From assembly GCA_027575805.1 (NCBI GenBank), contig JANBPU010000042.1, positions 39,922-103,921 of the forward strand: a DNA stretch of 64,000 nt, written 5' to 3'. The translations under genes were made by a program, and so were the position numbers. Every line of letters begins with the position of its first letter. The stretch's first letter is position 1. This stretch comes from Mycoemilia scoparia. Lineage: Eukaryota; Kickxellomycota; Kickxellomycetes; Kickxellales; Kickxellaceae. Positions 44,796-55,185 of this stretch are shown piece by piece. Below the pieces are notes generated by a model. That model saw nothing but the letters and a program-made list of their open reading frames with translations. It was not told where the DNA came from and did no database searches.

Positions 44796-45078
44796 TCTGT
44801 ATAACTCGCGTAGGTGCCTTATTATAAAGATACTTTGAGTAGGCATCATAAGAGTCCTTTTCATCATTTATCTATAAACGAAATGCCATTATAAATATTC
44901 TTTAACATATAAAGCTACCATAATCCAAATGCTAAATAAGATGACTTTAATCCAAGTATTGTATAGTTATTTTCACCTATAATACTATAGCTGCATGTAA
45001 AGTGTATAAAATCCAGATATTTAAACTTAAAAAGAGAGCTAGAGTCAAGCTTCCTTGGTAGCTAGTTCTAATTTTGAC

Positions 45079-45137
45079 GATGACTAAGCATTTTATTACT
45101 CCTATGGAGGTAGCTGTATGCCACATACACTAAAATA
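45079..45137 (-). mobile_element. Short retroposon-like insertion 4, 5'-truncated
   Basis: Lies between perfect 19-bp direct repeats AGCT-AGTTCTAATTTTGAC (45060-45078 and 45138-45156). It keeps the constant end (complement of CTTAGTCATC) and the TACCTCCATAGGAG core but lacks the GGTAAACAC segment found in other copies. This truncation defines which end is 5'. No other feature in 44796-45255. Confidence 0.8.
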
Positions 45138-45255
45138 AGCTAGTTCTAATTTTGACAATAAATCGGTTTAGGAAACCAACCCATAATATACTGTCTATAA
45201 ACATAACAATTTATAGACCTTATTCGCTTTCTGTTGTGAACCAGATTAGAGGAAA

Positions 45256-46106
45256 ATGCAGTTGTATAATTTAGAGGCAAGAGAAGAGATAGCAAGGCTC
45301 GAAGCACTGCGTAACAAACTTCAGCAGCTGCAAGAGTCATTTGGATACTTTCTCCAAACAACAAAGCCAGAGATTCCAGCGCCAGTACCATGGTTAGTTT
45401 AGAAAACATGACATTCACGCAGGATGTAACATGTATATGCATTTATGACTAATATATGGCTGTATATATAGGCCAGAACTTTTGAGCAAGTTTAATATAC
45501 TTGGAGCCAAGTATCTCAACATCATGCAAGATACAAACAAAAGATATGAACAGGAATTGCGGAGAATGACAATAACCCCTTTGAAGCGCCTCCCAAAAAA
45601 CCATGACTACCCTACCCTTTCAGTCCTACTTAGGACAAAGCTTCCACCCGACATTGAGGATGAAGAAAGGCAAATAAAGGAAGCTATTGCTAACAAAAAA
45701 GGCACTAGCGGAGACATCGATTCAAAAAGAGCAACGGTGGTAGAAACAAAGAAGTGGAATGTAGGTTGAAAATGAAACCTTATATAGTTTAGATAGTTAT
45801 GTTGCTAAGGACGTGTCTCTAACTGCAATATAGGACAAAATCGAATTGCACGAAACGCTGATTACTTCGATTAGAGAGTCACTGGATGCCAGCTACAAAA
45901 GCCAAGTATCTAATATGAAGGACGGGCAAAGTAAAGCACCAATAGACCCTATAGGCACCAAGTCTGACACAGGCCCTCCAGTTCAGGAAATGCCTGATTC
46001 AGATAATATTCGTAATATGGGGATAAACCAAAGAGCAGACAATGAGGGTAATGACCCTGGGCTCGAGACCATCCTTGAGCTTGTTTATGGTGGTGATAGA
46101 CTCTGA
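45256..46106 (+). CDS. MED8: Mediator complex subunit 8
   Basis: Med8 is part of the Mediator head module that links activators to RNA polymerase II. Three exons (45256-45392, 45472-45760, 45834-46106) encode 232 residues. The N-terminal helical part is EEIARLEALRNKLQQLQESF. It is followed by WPELLSKFNILGAKYLNIM and the most characteristic Med8 segment, DYPTLSVLLRTKLPPDIEDE. The C-terminal exon is acidic and polar, ending LETILELVYGGDRL. Length and motif order fit the fungal family. It follows SMC2 by 460 bp on the same strand, with a short retroposon in between. Confidence 0.9.
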
Positions 46107-46413
46107 TACTTTAATCCTGGATTATTATGTACAAGTGCCAAAATCCTCTTTCAGTAAATCCATCCCCACAGTTTGATAATGGCATTTTGTGTTGGACTGT
46201 GTCATTTGTTCTTTTAGGCGGAGAGTTATTTTCCAGCAGGGGTAGCAGCCAATCATAACTTTCCTAGATGTTTGCTGTGTACTATCTCCACAGTGCCTAA
46301 CAAGAGTTGATATACCATCTTAGTTTCCTGTTGTAGTCTCAAAGCAGCATATATTGCTTTCCTTCTCTTATTGTAAATTTTTGATATATATAAATATATA
46401 TATATATAATAGA

Positions 46414-47229
46414 ATGCGTATTCACGGTGGAGTTCAGCTACTTAGCGCCTTTATTATAGTGTATCTACTTGGTTTGACAACAAGTGGTTCTAAGCACGGG
46501 GTTTCTGGTCAAATAAACCATGAAAAACGACAAGTAGTCGCGCCACAAGTTGGAGCGGGAGGAGCTGCTGCCGGTGGAGGGGCTGTTGCAGGAGGAGCAG
46601 GTGCAGCCGCTGGTCCTCCTGCTGTTGCAGCCAACCCTGCACCAACAACAACACCTGTAGGCGCCGATGGTCAGGCAGGTAATGCAGGGCCAGCCGTAGC
46701 CGCAAACACCGATACAGCAACAAAAGCTACCAAAACGCCAACAGCAGCATTGGCCGGCCCAGGTGCAACCACAACCCCCACTGCAGCAACAACCACACCA
46801 CCAGCAGGTGCTGTTGCTAACCCTCAACCTACGACAACCAAAGGAACAACCACAACCGGCACAACAACCACACCACCCCCAAAGCAAGGAGATGGACTTG
46901 GCGGAGGCAATGGGTCCCCAGAAACTACATCTAATACTAGCTCAATGATATCCACAGCAACATCTGCGGGTGGCGAGAATCTTGAATACTCTGATTGTAA
47001 CGATTTCTTGAAGAAATGCTCAGATCTATGTAAGCCATATAGCATGTTCCAGGCAAACTGTCTTAATGGTGGGGTGTGTCTGTGTGACAGATCTAAGCCC
47101 ATAGGTAAAATCACCTCAAAGTCCTCCGCAAAGCCTGGCGATAACGACGGTTTGGGCGCCTCGACCCGCCCAGAGTTGATCAAGTCTTTAGCAGTAGTTG
47201 CAGTATTAGTAGTACAAATCTTCGCATAA
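46414..47229 (+). CDS. Secreted, probably GPI-anchored cysteine-containing surface protein
   Basis: A single-exon frame of 271 residues from the ATG at 46414. It has a signal peptide (LLSAFIIVYLLGLTTSGS) and then a low-complexity glycine, alanine, proline and threonine-rich region (about residues 35-175) with repeated TTTP-type units, likely O-glycosylated. A compact six-cysteine segment follows (CNDFLKKCSDLCK, then NCLNGGVCLC). The C-terminus is a hydrophobic tail (SLAVVAVLVVQIFA) of the GPI-attachment kind. Such proteins are cell-wall or surface components in fungi. The cysteine pattern is not one I can assign to a named family. The GC-rich repeats give long shadow frames on the other strand. 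Confidence 0.8.
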   Translation: MRIHGGVQLLSAFIIVYLLGLTTSGSKHGVSGQINHEKRQVVAPQVGAGGAAAGGGAVAGGAGAAAGPPAVAANPAPTTTPVGADGQAGNAGPAVAANTDTATKATKTPTAALAGPGATTTPTAATTTPPAGAVANPQPTTTKGTTTTGTTTTPPPKQGDGLGGGNGSPETTSNTSSMISTATSAGGENLEYSDCNDFLKKCSDLCKPYSMFQANCLNGGVCLCDRSKPIGKITSKSSAKPGDNDGLGASTRPELIKSLAVVAVLVVQIFA

Positions 47230-48005
47230 ACTACTTTGCTGGCTTGCCTACATATGAGTGTTGGTGGCTCAATGTTGGTCTTGCTGGTATCAACAGCAGT
47301 GTCCAAAACCAAAATGATCATAATAAGGGGGATTTTATTAAATTAAGTGAAAAACAAAAATTTTAATGCGATATAAATATGGCCACCTTCCAATGTGCTG
47401 CATCACACTTGTTTCTTTCTTATCTTTCTCTTATTCTCTTTGCTTTTCTGGTATTCTATACATACGCAAGCCGTCTTTACAAGGTAACATGATTTCCCAT
47501 GCTGGTTGATTAAACACTTTTCATGATGATACACTTCATGCACCACTCTGAGCAACGTTGTTTGCCCTGAGGATACACATATTCAACCAACTTCAGTCTT
47601 CAATCTGAAAGCACAAATATGAACACCTTGACTCTCTGTTTTTGAGTACATATTCTAACCATATGTTCTTCTGTTTCTCATAATAGGACACATTTCTATC
47701 TTTTTTATCGTATATACACTTTTACAAACATTTATTACCCACTGTTTTTGTTATTAATATACCATCATAGGCTTAAGATATTATAATTTTCTTTTATAAA
47801 ATTTCTAGCATCTGATTATGAGTAAAGCTGCCTTGCATGCAAAAATATGACAATTGAATATACTAGCTAAAATGCTAGTACAGAACACACTAATCCAAAT
47901 GCTATCTGTCAAAAATGTGCAACGATATTGAAATGCCATGAAAGGAGCTTTGAGTGCAACAACCTATTCTGCTTTGTTATTCCTCTTTAGAAGGTACCTG
48001 AATCA

Positions 48006-48124
48006 CATGGATCATAGTTTTTGAAGGGTATCTTTTGGTGACCAGTGATTATAAGACAACCACAGCCAAATGGATGTCCAGTTGTACTAGTAAACTTTCA
48101 CCCTTCAAAAATTATTACCCATAT
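48006..48124. repeat. MITE copy 14
   Basis: Left end CATGGATCATAGTTTTTGAA, right end CAAAAATTATTACCCATAT. It combines the GGTGACCAGTGATTATAAG module with the GTTGTACTAGTAAACTTTCA module. The rest of 47230-48283 shows no gene. Confidence 0.92.
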
Positions 48125-48283
48125 GATTAAATCATTGCTATAATTAGATCTTGGCTATAAAACTGAAGACATTATAAAAAGTTTTAATTTTTTAAAATAA
48201 GGCCAGTTTGTGTCTTTTGCATTTCCTTTGCATATTTGCTTCTGCTAGAATTTTAAACTGCTGGTGTAAAAAGGTTTAATAAT

Positions 48284-51200
48284 ATGGCGACTTTTAGCAA
48301 GAACAAGGTAAGGTGGCTTATATGACACACGAACAAAGACAACATATGATTTTCTTGCAAAAAATTGATCACGTATCCATTTTAATGTCATCGAAGAGCA
48401 AGGCACAAACGGATAAGGGGGATATGAAAAAAACAAAAAAACATGCGGGCAGAAAGGGGGCTTCAAATCAATTTGTAGAAGAAACAGACAAGGCCAAAAA
48501 GATAAACAGCCAAAAGGGAATGTCAAAGGCGGATAAACTAAGATCAGACCTGAAGGAACTTGTCAAAGAAGCTGGGGTTAAGACAGGAGTAAGTCAGGCG
48601 GATGGGCTGGATGTCGGTCGATTTGAAGCATTTCCCAAGAAGTTGGTAAGCACAAACAGATGGATCCTCAGTTCAAAAATCATTTCTTAGGTTTGCTTTT
48701 ACTAATGCGGTGTAGAACTTATATCGTAGATGTTTAAGCCTGACCCAAGTTGGCATGCTTATTCCTTGCCTGAGCTCGACGCGGAAGCTATTGTCCTCCC
48801 CCCATCAGAGAGTTATATAAATAAGATGCTTGTCATATCACAGGGCCTACTAGAAAATGAGGCAAATCTTCGAATTAACATGAAGGGTGAAAAGAACCTT
48901 TCCTCCTCCGACCAAGCATTCATTTCTAATATAATCAATTCGGGTACCCTGAGTGACAAGGTATCGGGCCTTACTCTTTTGGTCCAAGAAAGCCCGCTTC
49001 ATGCTTTCAAGCATTTTGAGCTGTTAATGAATATGGCAAGGAAAAATAGTCGACGCGAAGCATTGCTTGCTATTTCTAGCATCAAAGATCTGATGGTGAG
49101 CAGCCTTTTGCCCGACCGCAAACTTCGATTCTTTGCCGATCAGCCCATCATGCATCCACAGGTTACCCAAAAACACCTCGTCTACTGGTATTTTGAAAAC
49201 CAGCTCAAGAAGAATTACTTTGAGCTCATCCAGCTTATCGAAGCTCTGGCATATGACTCTGTGATCCATGTAAAGCACAACATGCTTGTGTTTATAGAAA
49301 CGCTTTTGGAAACCAAACCCGAGCAGGAACAGAATTTGCTTCGACTATTGGTAACAAAGCTGGGTGACAAGGAAAAACAGGTAGCCTCAAAGGCATCGTA
49401 TTTGCTGCTAAAACTACTCAATGTCCACCCTAACATGAAGCAAGTTGTTGTCAAAACTGTGCAGGAGCTACATTTAACAAGAAATGTACCTCACCAGCGC
49501 TCCCTTTACTACACAATGGTCACTATTAACCAGATAGTATTGTCATCAAAGGACACACAAACAGCAAATCTCCTCATTGAGCTCTACTTTACCTTCTTCC
49601 GTAAGATATTCTTCCCCACCGGAAACAACCAGGAGACGAAAAATGACGACAAAGATGACGATTCAGGCAACGAAATAAAAAAGAAGTCCGGCCCTCCAAA
49701 GAAGAATTATCATGGTCAGAAGTTCATGAAGAAGGCAAAGGAACAGGCTGCCCTTGAGCAAAAGCTGGAGCTCAGATCTCTTGATAATAAGCTTATGGCA
49801 GCTATTTTATCTGGTGTTAACCGTGCCCTTCCATTCTCAAAAATCAGCAAAGAAGAGCTTGACAAACACACCGACGTTTTGTTCAAGGTAGTCCACAGCG
49901 CAAACTTCAACTCTATTGTTCAAGCGCTTGCTTTGCTATACCAGGTTTCTCAGAAGCACGAGGTATGGTTTTTTGTGTACTCTACTATATCGATAACAAT
50001 GTCCTGGATTATGCTTCTCCTGTGCTTTAATTTTTTTCTTTAACTCATTGATCTTTATTTTATAATAGTCTATTGTAGATCGCGTATATCGTGCCCTATA
50101 TGGCTCTCTTCTGGATTCTCGTATTGAGACCACATCGAAGCAGGCAATGTATCTTAACATTCTTTTCAAGGCTCTTAACTCTGACAACAATCAAGTTAGA
50201 GTTCTGGCATTTGTAAAGCGAATGCTTCAGATCGCAAGCTCTCACCAACCTTCATTTGTCTGTGGTCTTTTATACATGATTTCCAAAGTTACCGAGTCTA
50301 AACCCATCATCATGTCATATTTGGCTAGGGCTGATGAGCCCTTGGACGAACAAGGTGCTGAGGAGGATGTTTCCCAGGAATACGACTTTATGAAGCGAGA
50401 CCCTAGATTTGCCAAAGCAGAGCAAACATGCTGCTGGGAGCTGTCTATTCTTATGCATCACTTCCATCCATCAGTCTCCAGACTCACAAAGAAAATTTTG
50501 GATGGAGAAAAGGTTGAGGAAGCTACCAACCTACATCTGCACTCGCTCTCCCACTTCCTAGAAAGATTTGTGTATCGCAATCCCAAGCTTAAAGAGGGCA
50601 CACAGTATCGTGGTCAATCGCTTATGCAGCCCATTATTGATACTCGGAACATGCATTCAGAGATCATCTCTAAAAAACCAGTTGGTATTACAGAAACACG
50701 CAAATTCGATCCTGAGGCCATTGCGAGCATGAGTATCGATGAGGTTCCAGAAGATATACGCTTCTTCCATAGATTTTTCAGTATCAAGAAGGAACAGGGA
50801 ATCTTTGATAGAAACAAAAAGAGCAAATCACGTGCGCATGGCGGCGATTTTGACGATGACCAGGTTGACATAGTCATAGATAAGGATGCTGTAGCCGAAG
50901 ACTCAACAGGATTTACTGCTGCGTTGGCAGGGCATAAGACGCACTTTGGTGACGATGACATGGACGAGGACGAAGCCTGGAAGGCAATGGAAAAATCAAT
51001 GCCAGACGACCTCAAAGACGGCCTTGGATCCGATGACGATGACAGTGACGGATTTCCTGGCTTTGATTCTGATAGCGATGAAATTTCTGGAAATGAGAAT
51101 GAAGCATTCTCTGACTTCGAGGACAAGGACAGCGATATGTCTGACATGTCAAGTGATGTAAGTAGTGAAGGTGATCATGGCGACTTCAGCTCTGTGGATG

Positions 51201-51367
51201 ACCAAGAATTATCTGGATCGGATGAAGAGCCAGAGAAGCCCGGAAAGCGGCCAAGAGACGATGTTGACAGCAGTAATAAGAAGAGCAGGAAACGCGAGAA
51301 GCTCCCTATGTTCGCATCCTTTGAAGACTATGAGCACCTCATTAACAGCAATGAGGGCCTAACCTAA
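48284..51367 (+). CDS. MAK21: Ribosome biogenesis factor Mak21/Noc1 (CEBPZ family)
   Basis: Noc1 pairs with Noc2 in early nucleolar 60S assembly. Proposed exons are 48284-48307, 48397-48645, 48730-49962 and 50069-51367 (934 residues). The N-terminal 90 residues are lysine-rich. From exon 3 the family pattern is clear: FKPDPSWHAYSLPELDA, DKVSGLTLLVQESPLHAFKH, and LVTKLGDKEKQVASKASYLL, then LNVHPNMKQVVVKTVQEL and the CBF-domain block LMAAILSGVNRALPFSK. Exon 4 has AMYLNILFKALNSDNNQVR and FLERFVYRNPKLKEGTQYRG, then an acidic aspartate-serine-rich tail ending near LPMFASFEDYEHLI. The first small exon is less certain, because ATG 48385 in exon 2 is an alternative start. Confidence 0.93.
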
Positions 51368-51621
51368 GAGTTGCTCAAACTTATTCCTACTTACTGGTAC
51401 AAAAAATATGTCTTTTTTTATAACATTTTATTTTGGTTTATTGCCAACTGAACAGTGAAATTGATATTGTAGTCAATAAATATTTATGTACTTGGCAAGT
51501 CCTTATTAGTGATCATGTATGAAATATATAGAAACAAGTCTTCAGATTTTGGCCTAATAATGAGCTATTTAAAATGCAACTACTGAGGACCTATTTTCCC
51601 AAGGTCTTGTGAGTTTTGACC

Positions 51622-51742
51622 ATATGGGTAATAATTTTTGAAGGGTGAAAGTTTACTAGTAAAACTGGACATCCATTTAGCTGTGATAGCCCCTATAATC
51701 GTTGATCACCAAAAGATACCCTTCGAAAACTATGATCCATGT
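51622..51742. repeat. MITE copy 15
   Basis: Left end ATATGGGTAATAATTTTTGA, right end CTTCGAAAACTATGATCCAT. Interior TTTACTAGTAAAACTGGACA followed by ATCGTTGATCACCAAAAG. The rest of 51368-52096 has no other feature. Confidence 0.92.
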
Positions 51743-52096
51743 GAGCATGGGTTTCTATTATAATAACGACAATGGTACATCATATAGTGTGTTATTTTTA
51801 GACCTATCTTATAATTTATAACTTGAATGTTATCTCAGGACATTGAATCTTGGTTTGATGAAACATAGCTCATGCAATTCTGACTTGCCTGATTAGTGGC
51901 AGGAAGTGATTCAGGTTTTGCTCAGGGGGTGGGATCAGCGTGATTGGTATAGAATGCTTCTACTCCAATCAGAGCATTTGCTGTGTTGGATAGCCATATG
52001 CCAATTGCTTTGGCCTCATATAATATATCGACACCAAAAAGTAGAGTTGTGCAAAAACCTTTATCTTGCTTATTGGTTTTCCTACACTTCTAGACT

Positions 52097-52804
52097 ATGT
52101 TCAAATCTTTTGCTCGTTCCCTAACCAAGACCAACACTTTGGCCCTTACCTCCCGCGTCGCTTTGCGCCGCTTCTCAGTGGCTACTATGCGCCTAGGTAT
52201 GTATTTTTGGTATATAGTAACATGATGCAAGCAATCATTCCCACATTCTTCAATTTCGGTACCCAATTTCCCCTTGATCGGGGCCTATTAGATTCTAAGA
52301 AATTTCTGAGCCGCCCGAAAATACGATCGTTAACCAAATTTGCATGTATATCAATGACTTAGACAGCAACAGCACAGTCGAAAAGCAAGAAGGGCTTTTT
52401 GGCCCTGGTGTTCCAAAGGACCGTGTAGGAACCGCCTTTGACCAGTCCACTGGTCTCGAGCGCGCTCAGTTGCTAAAGGCCTTGGAAGGAAAGGAGCTCT
52501 TTGATATGGGCCCACTCCATATCAATGCTAAGGGTACAAAACAAGCCCCAATCATTGTCGAATCTAACTTCAACCAGAGACTTGTTGGTTGCCAGGGTAA
52601 GGAGACATATGTGACGATCTTGGGTTAGTATAGTGTACACGTGTGTCCACAAATTCTAAGAAAACATGGATTTCGTATTTTGGAATAGGTCACCCCGAGG
52701 AGGAACACGAGATCGTTTGGATCCAAGTTGAGCGTGAACATGGAATTGACCGTTGCCCCGAATGCGGCAATGTTTTCAAGCTATCTGAGCCCAGCACCAA
52801 CTAG
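52097..52804 (+). CDS. COX4: Cytochrome c oxidase subunit 4 (Vb type)
   Basis: Cox4 is a nuclear-encoded, zinc-binding subunit of mitochondrial complex IV. Three exons (52097-52196, 52363-52596, 52689-52804) encode 149 residues. The N-terminus MFKSFARSLTKTN is basic and hydroxylated without acidic residues, as in a matrix-targeting presequence that ends near LRRFSVATMRL. The mature part matches the family: LFGPGVPKDRVGTAFDQSTG, LERAQLLKALEGKELFDMGP, and RLVGCQG, with the zinc site completed by IDRCPECGNVFKL. The short 106-bp spacer after the first exon is an ordinary intron of this genome (166 bp). Confidence 0.95.
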
Positions 52805-53105
52805 ATAAATATACCTATATGGCCCAATGTCCACATAACTGTTACCTCGCCAATATAGCTTTTTTGTACAAAAATGAGCGAGACTGATTGTATTAGACTG
52901 CCATTAACTATTCATTGATAAATGTATGTCTAAAAACCCAGGTTTTTATAGAGATGTGGAAACGAGCTAATAAAATAACAGTATTCAGAAATCTTGTGAT
53001 TGGAAAATGACGAATCACGTACAGTCATTGTCAATTTGCAGAAAGGATAAAATCAGTGTCTTTGTAGTTTTATTGTTACATGTTTACTCTACATTGTGTC
53101 TAGTA

Positions 53106-53209
53106 TCATAAACAACTGTGCCAAAAGATGGAAGCACCCTCTGGAGGGGTTAAGCTTTGGTGTTCGGGACATTTAGAAGGCTCGATATTGGATTTTATCG
53201 AGCCAAAGC
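53106..53209 (+). ncRNA. Candidate structured RNA or repeat, copy B
   Basis: Starts with the same 46-bp block as 34801 (TCATAAACAACTGTGCCAAA, then GCACCCTCTGGAGGGG). Further on are a perfect 9-bp stem, GGCTCGATA / TATCGAGCC (53179-53187 with 53196-53204, 8-base loop), and an alternative closing pair GCTTTGG / CCAAAGC. It lies between COX4 and a gene on the opposite strand, both of which end here. No direct sign of transcription. Confidence 0.3.
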
Positions 53210-53223
53210 ACCATGTTGTAAGC

Positions 53224-54026
53224 TCAGGAGTATAGCCAGTTGTCATCAGCCAGGCTTTTGACCTGCATCTCAAGAAACTTTATCGTGTCGCTATTAGATA
53301 CTGAAGTGGCACAAAGTTAGAATGGTGGAGACTGCAGTATGATGTGCTATGTTTGATGTTGCCTTACACTGCTTGAGCTTTGTCTCGCTTAACTTTGTTC
53401 CGCGCACGATCTCAGCCTCATCGGTAATATCCAACACTTCTGGCTCAAATTCGTCTAAAAATAACAATCGGCAAGCAAAGTTTTTGTCAAATGTGTACAA
53501 ATGGCACGTAGGTGTGTGGTTATTGCTTGCCTTGAATGACCCAGCTGTGAACTTTTAGAGCTTTCTCTGAGATTGATTTCGTTGGTGTTTGATATAGGTG
53601 TATGCCTGCCGATTCTCTAGCACAAACGCCATCATGCCTCCGAGGCATTGGAAGCGGGGTTGTATTATTGCCCTGGCCAAAACTTGTGCTCATCTCCAAT
53701 CTCGCCTGCCTTCGTGCTTGGGATAAAAAGCTTGTGTCCATATTGTGAGCTTCAGAGCCGGTCTGAAATAGCGTGCCTTGATCTACAAGCATAACGTAGT
53801 GTGTCTCACAAACTTGGTAACATTATTATGTGGATAGCTGGTATGAATACGGCTCTATAATGGCTGTACCTCTGTCCTGCTGCTGCCCCATATCAGTGAA
53901 TGGGTCTTCCAATACCTGGCCCGAAATAGACTGTCTTCTTTCTGATTCGACACTGGGCCTACTGAAATAACTTCTGCTAGTTCCGTCTCTATGGCCATAC
54001 AAACGTAGATTATTCGCTATGGTGCA
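53224..54026 (-). CDS. Unidentified multi-exon gene, 5' end unresolved
   Basis: Minus-strand exons 53870 to about 54026, 53531-53782, 53368-53454 and 53224-53300 join in frame over more than 180 residues. Fragments are NNLRLYGHRDGTSRSYFSRP, VESERRQSISGQVLEDPFTD, and TKSISEKALKVHSWVIQG, then DEFEPEVLDITDEAEIVRG and SDTIKFLEMQVKSLADDNW at the end. Low complexity and charge suggest a largely disordered protein with a C-terminal helix. The intron at 53455-53530 would start with GC (GCAAGC), the second GC-AG intron of this window. I find no start codon that fits the first exon, so at least one upstream exon is missing. No family is recognised. Confidence 0.42.
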
Positions 54027-54245
54027 CTGTCAATGCAGTATTAGTTGATACATTTAAAAACATGCAGATGTTTACCTCATTTTATGTATGGTTCTGACGA
54101 ATCTTGAAGGTCCAAGTGTCCCCTTTTTGCATCTTGCAAAGGGGAAGGGCCTGATATCATATAAATATCCCAAAGTTTACAAAGGTTATGGGCCTTATTA
54201 TTGTATCCTTATTATTGTATCCTTATTTTGATAACCAAAGCCAAA

Positions 54246-54321
54246 GCTTGTGGTAAACACAAATTTTAGTTTATGTGTCATACAGCTACCTCCCTAGGAG
54301 TAATAAAATGCTTAATCATCA
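54246..54321 (+). mobile_element. Short retroposon-like insertion 5
   Basis: Lies between direct repeats TGATAACCAAAGCCAAA (54229-54245 and 54322-54338). The insertion begins GCTTGTGGTAAACAC and ends AATAAAATGCTTAATCATCA. A tandem TATTATTGTATCC precedes it. The other parts of 54027-55185 show no gene. Confidence 0.85.
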
Positions 54322-54528
54322 TGATAACCAAAGCCAAAACTGATTTTGTGTGACATTTCCGGCCTATTGTAAAGAACAATCACAAACGAAAGGTGGACTG
54401 GAAAGTGCTCATAGATACATTTAATTTCGATCTACTTAGAGAAAAACCAAGATGCTTCTGCTCTTTTATACAAAAGTTGTTCTGAAACTATTATAATCAA
54501 ATCTTCCAAAAATAAAGCTGTTTTAAAG

Positions 54529-54552
54529 CACACACACACACACACACACACA
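54529..54552. repeat. (CA)n microsatellite
   Basis: About twelve CA units in the intergenic region between the gene at 53224-54026 and PDB1. Confidence 0.95.
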
Positions 54553-55185
54553 GAATCGACCACACTTTGGTCTTGTTAACCATTGCCAAGAATCCATGAC
54601 TTAGGGCTTCAACAATGACATAAAGTGCGTGCCTCAAGCTGAAATCACTTTTAATAAAAAGGTTCAAGGAGGCAGATTTTAAATTTGGGAATCAGTGATT
54701 GAAAATAGCCAACAGGAATGATTCACTATTACTATAATGATAAGGCCAGGTAGTGGCCAAATGTGCGGCTAATTATAGAAACAGGTCCTAACATACAGTG
54801 CAGGGATGCTCAGCGGCAGTTTTTGCATTGTCCAGATCTGTTAGCTCTGTGCAAGTAAGCGCGGGCTTTTAGAGGCTGTGTATTCTTTATAGGTCGAAAT
54901 TTGGTCTCTAGCTGGTGAGAATTTTCTCTCCAATTACAATTATTACAGGCCTGTTTGTGATATGCTTGCTCTGACTGTGACGGCATTTGTAAAGTGATCA
55001 GGTAGGATTTTTGGATCACACAAATTTGGCATAGACAGAAGCCCCGTTGGCTTAAGCTTGGGTTGTTCGCTCACTGTGGTGGGCGGAGGAAATATGCACA
55101 AATACCCTTTTATCAGCAACTTGCGTTTGGCACTGCTTTTTTACTGCATATATTTTTTGTTCTCTTGCACCCTATATCAAAACAA

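Noticed and set aside
46465..47321. Long cysteine, glycine or valine-rich frames opposite the GPI-anchored protein gene
   Set aside because: Antisense of alanine, threonine and proline repeats. They have no start context or splice sites, and the sense strand gives a coherent secreted protein.
640..51742. CRISPR-like interpretation of the many short repeats
   Set aside because: Copies are dispersed over 51 kb with terminal inverted repeats and no regular spacing. The genome is eukaryotic.
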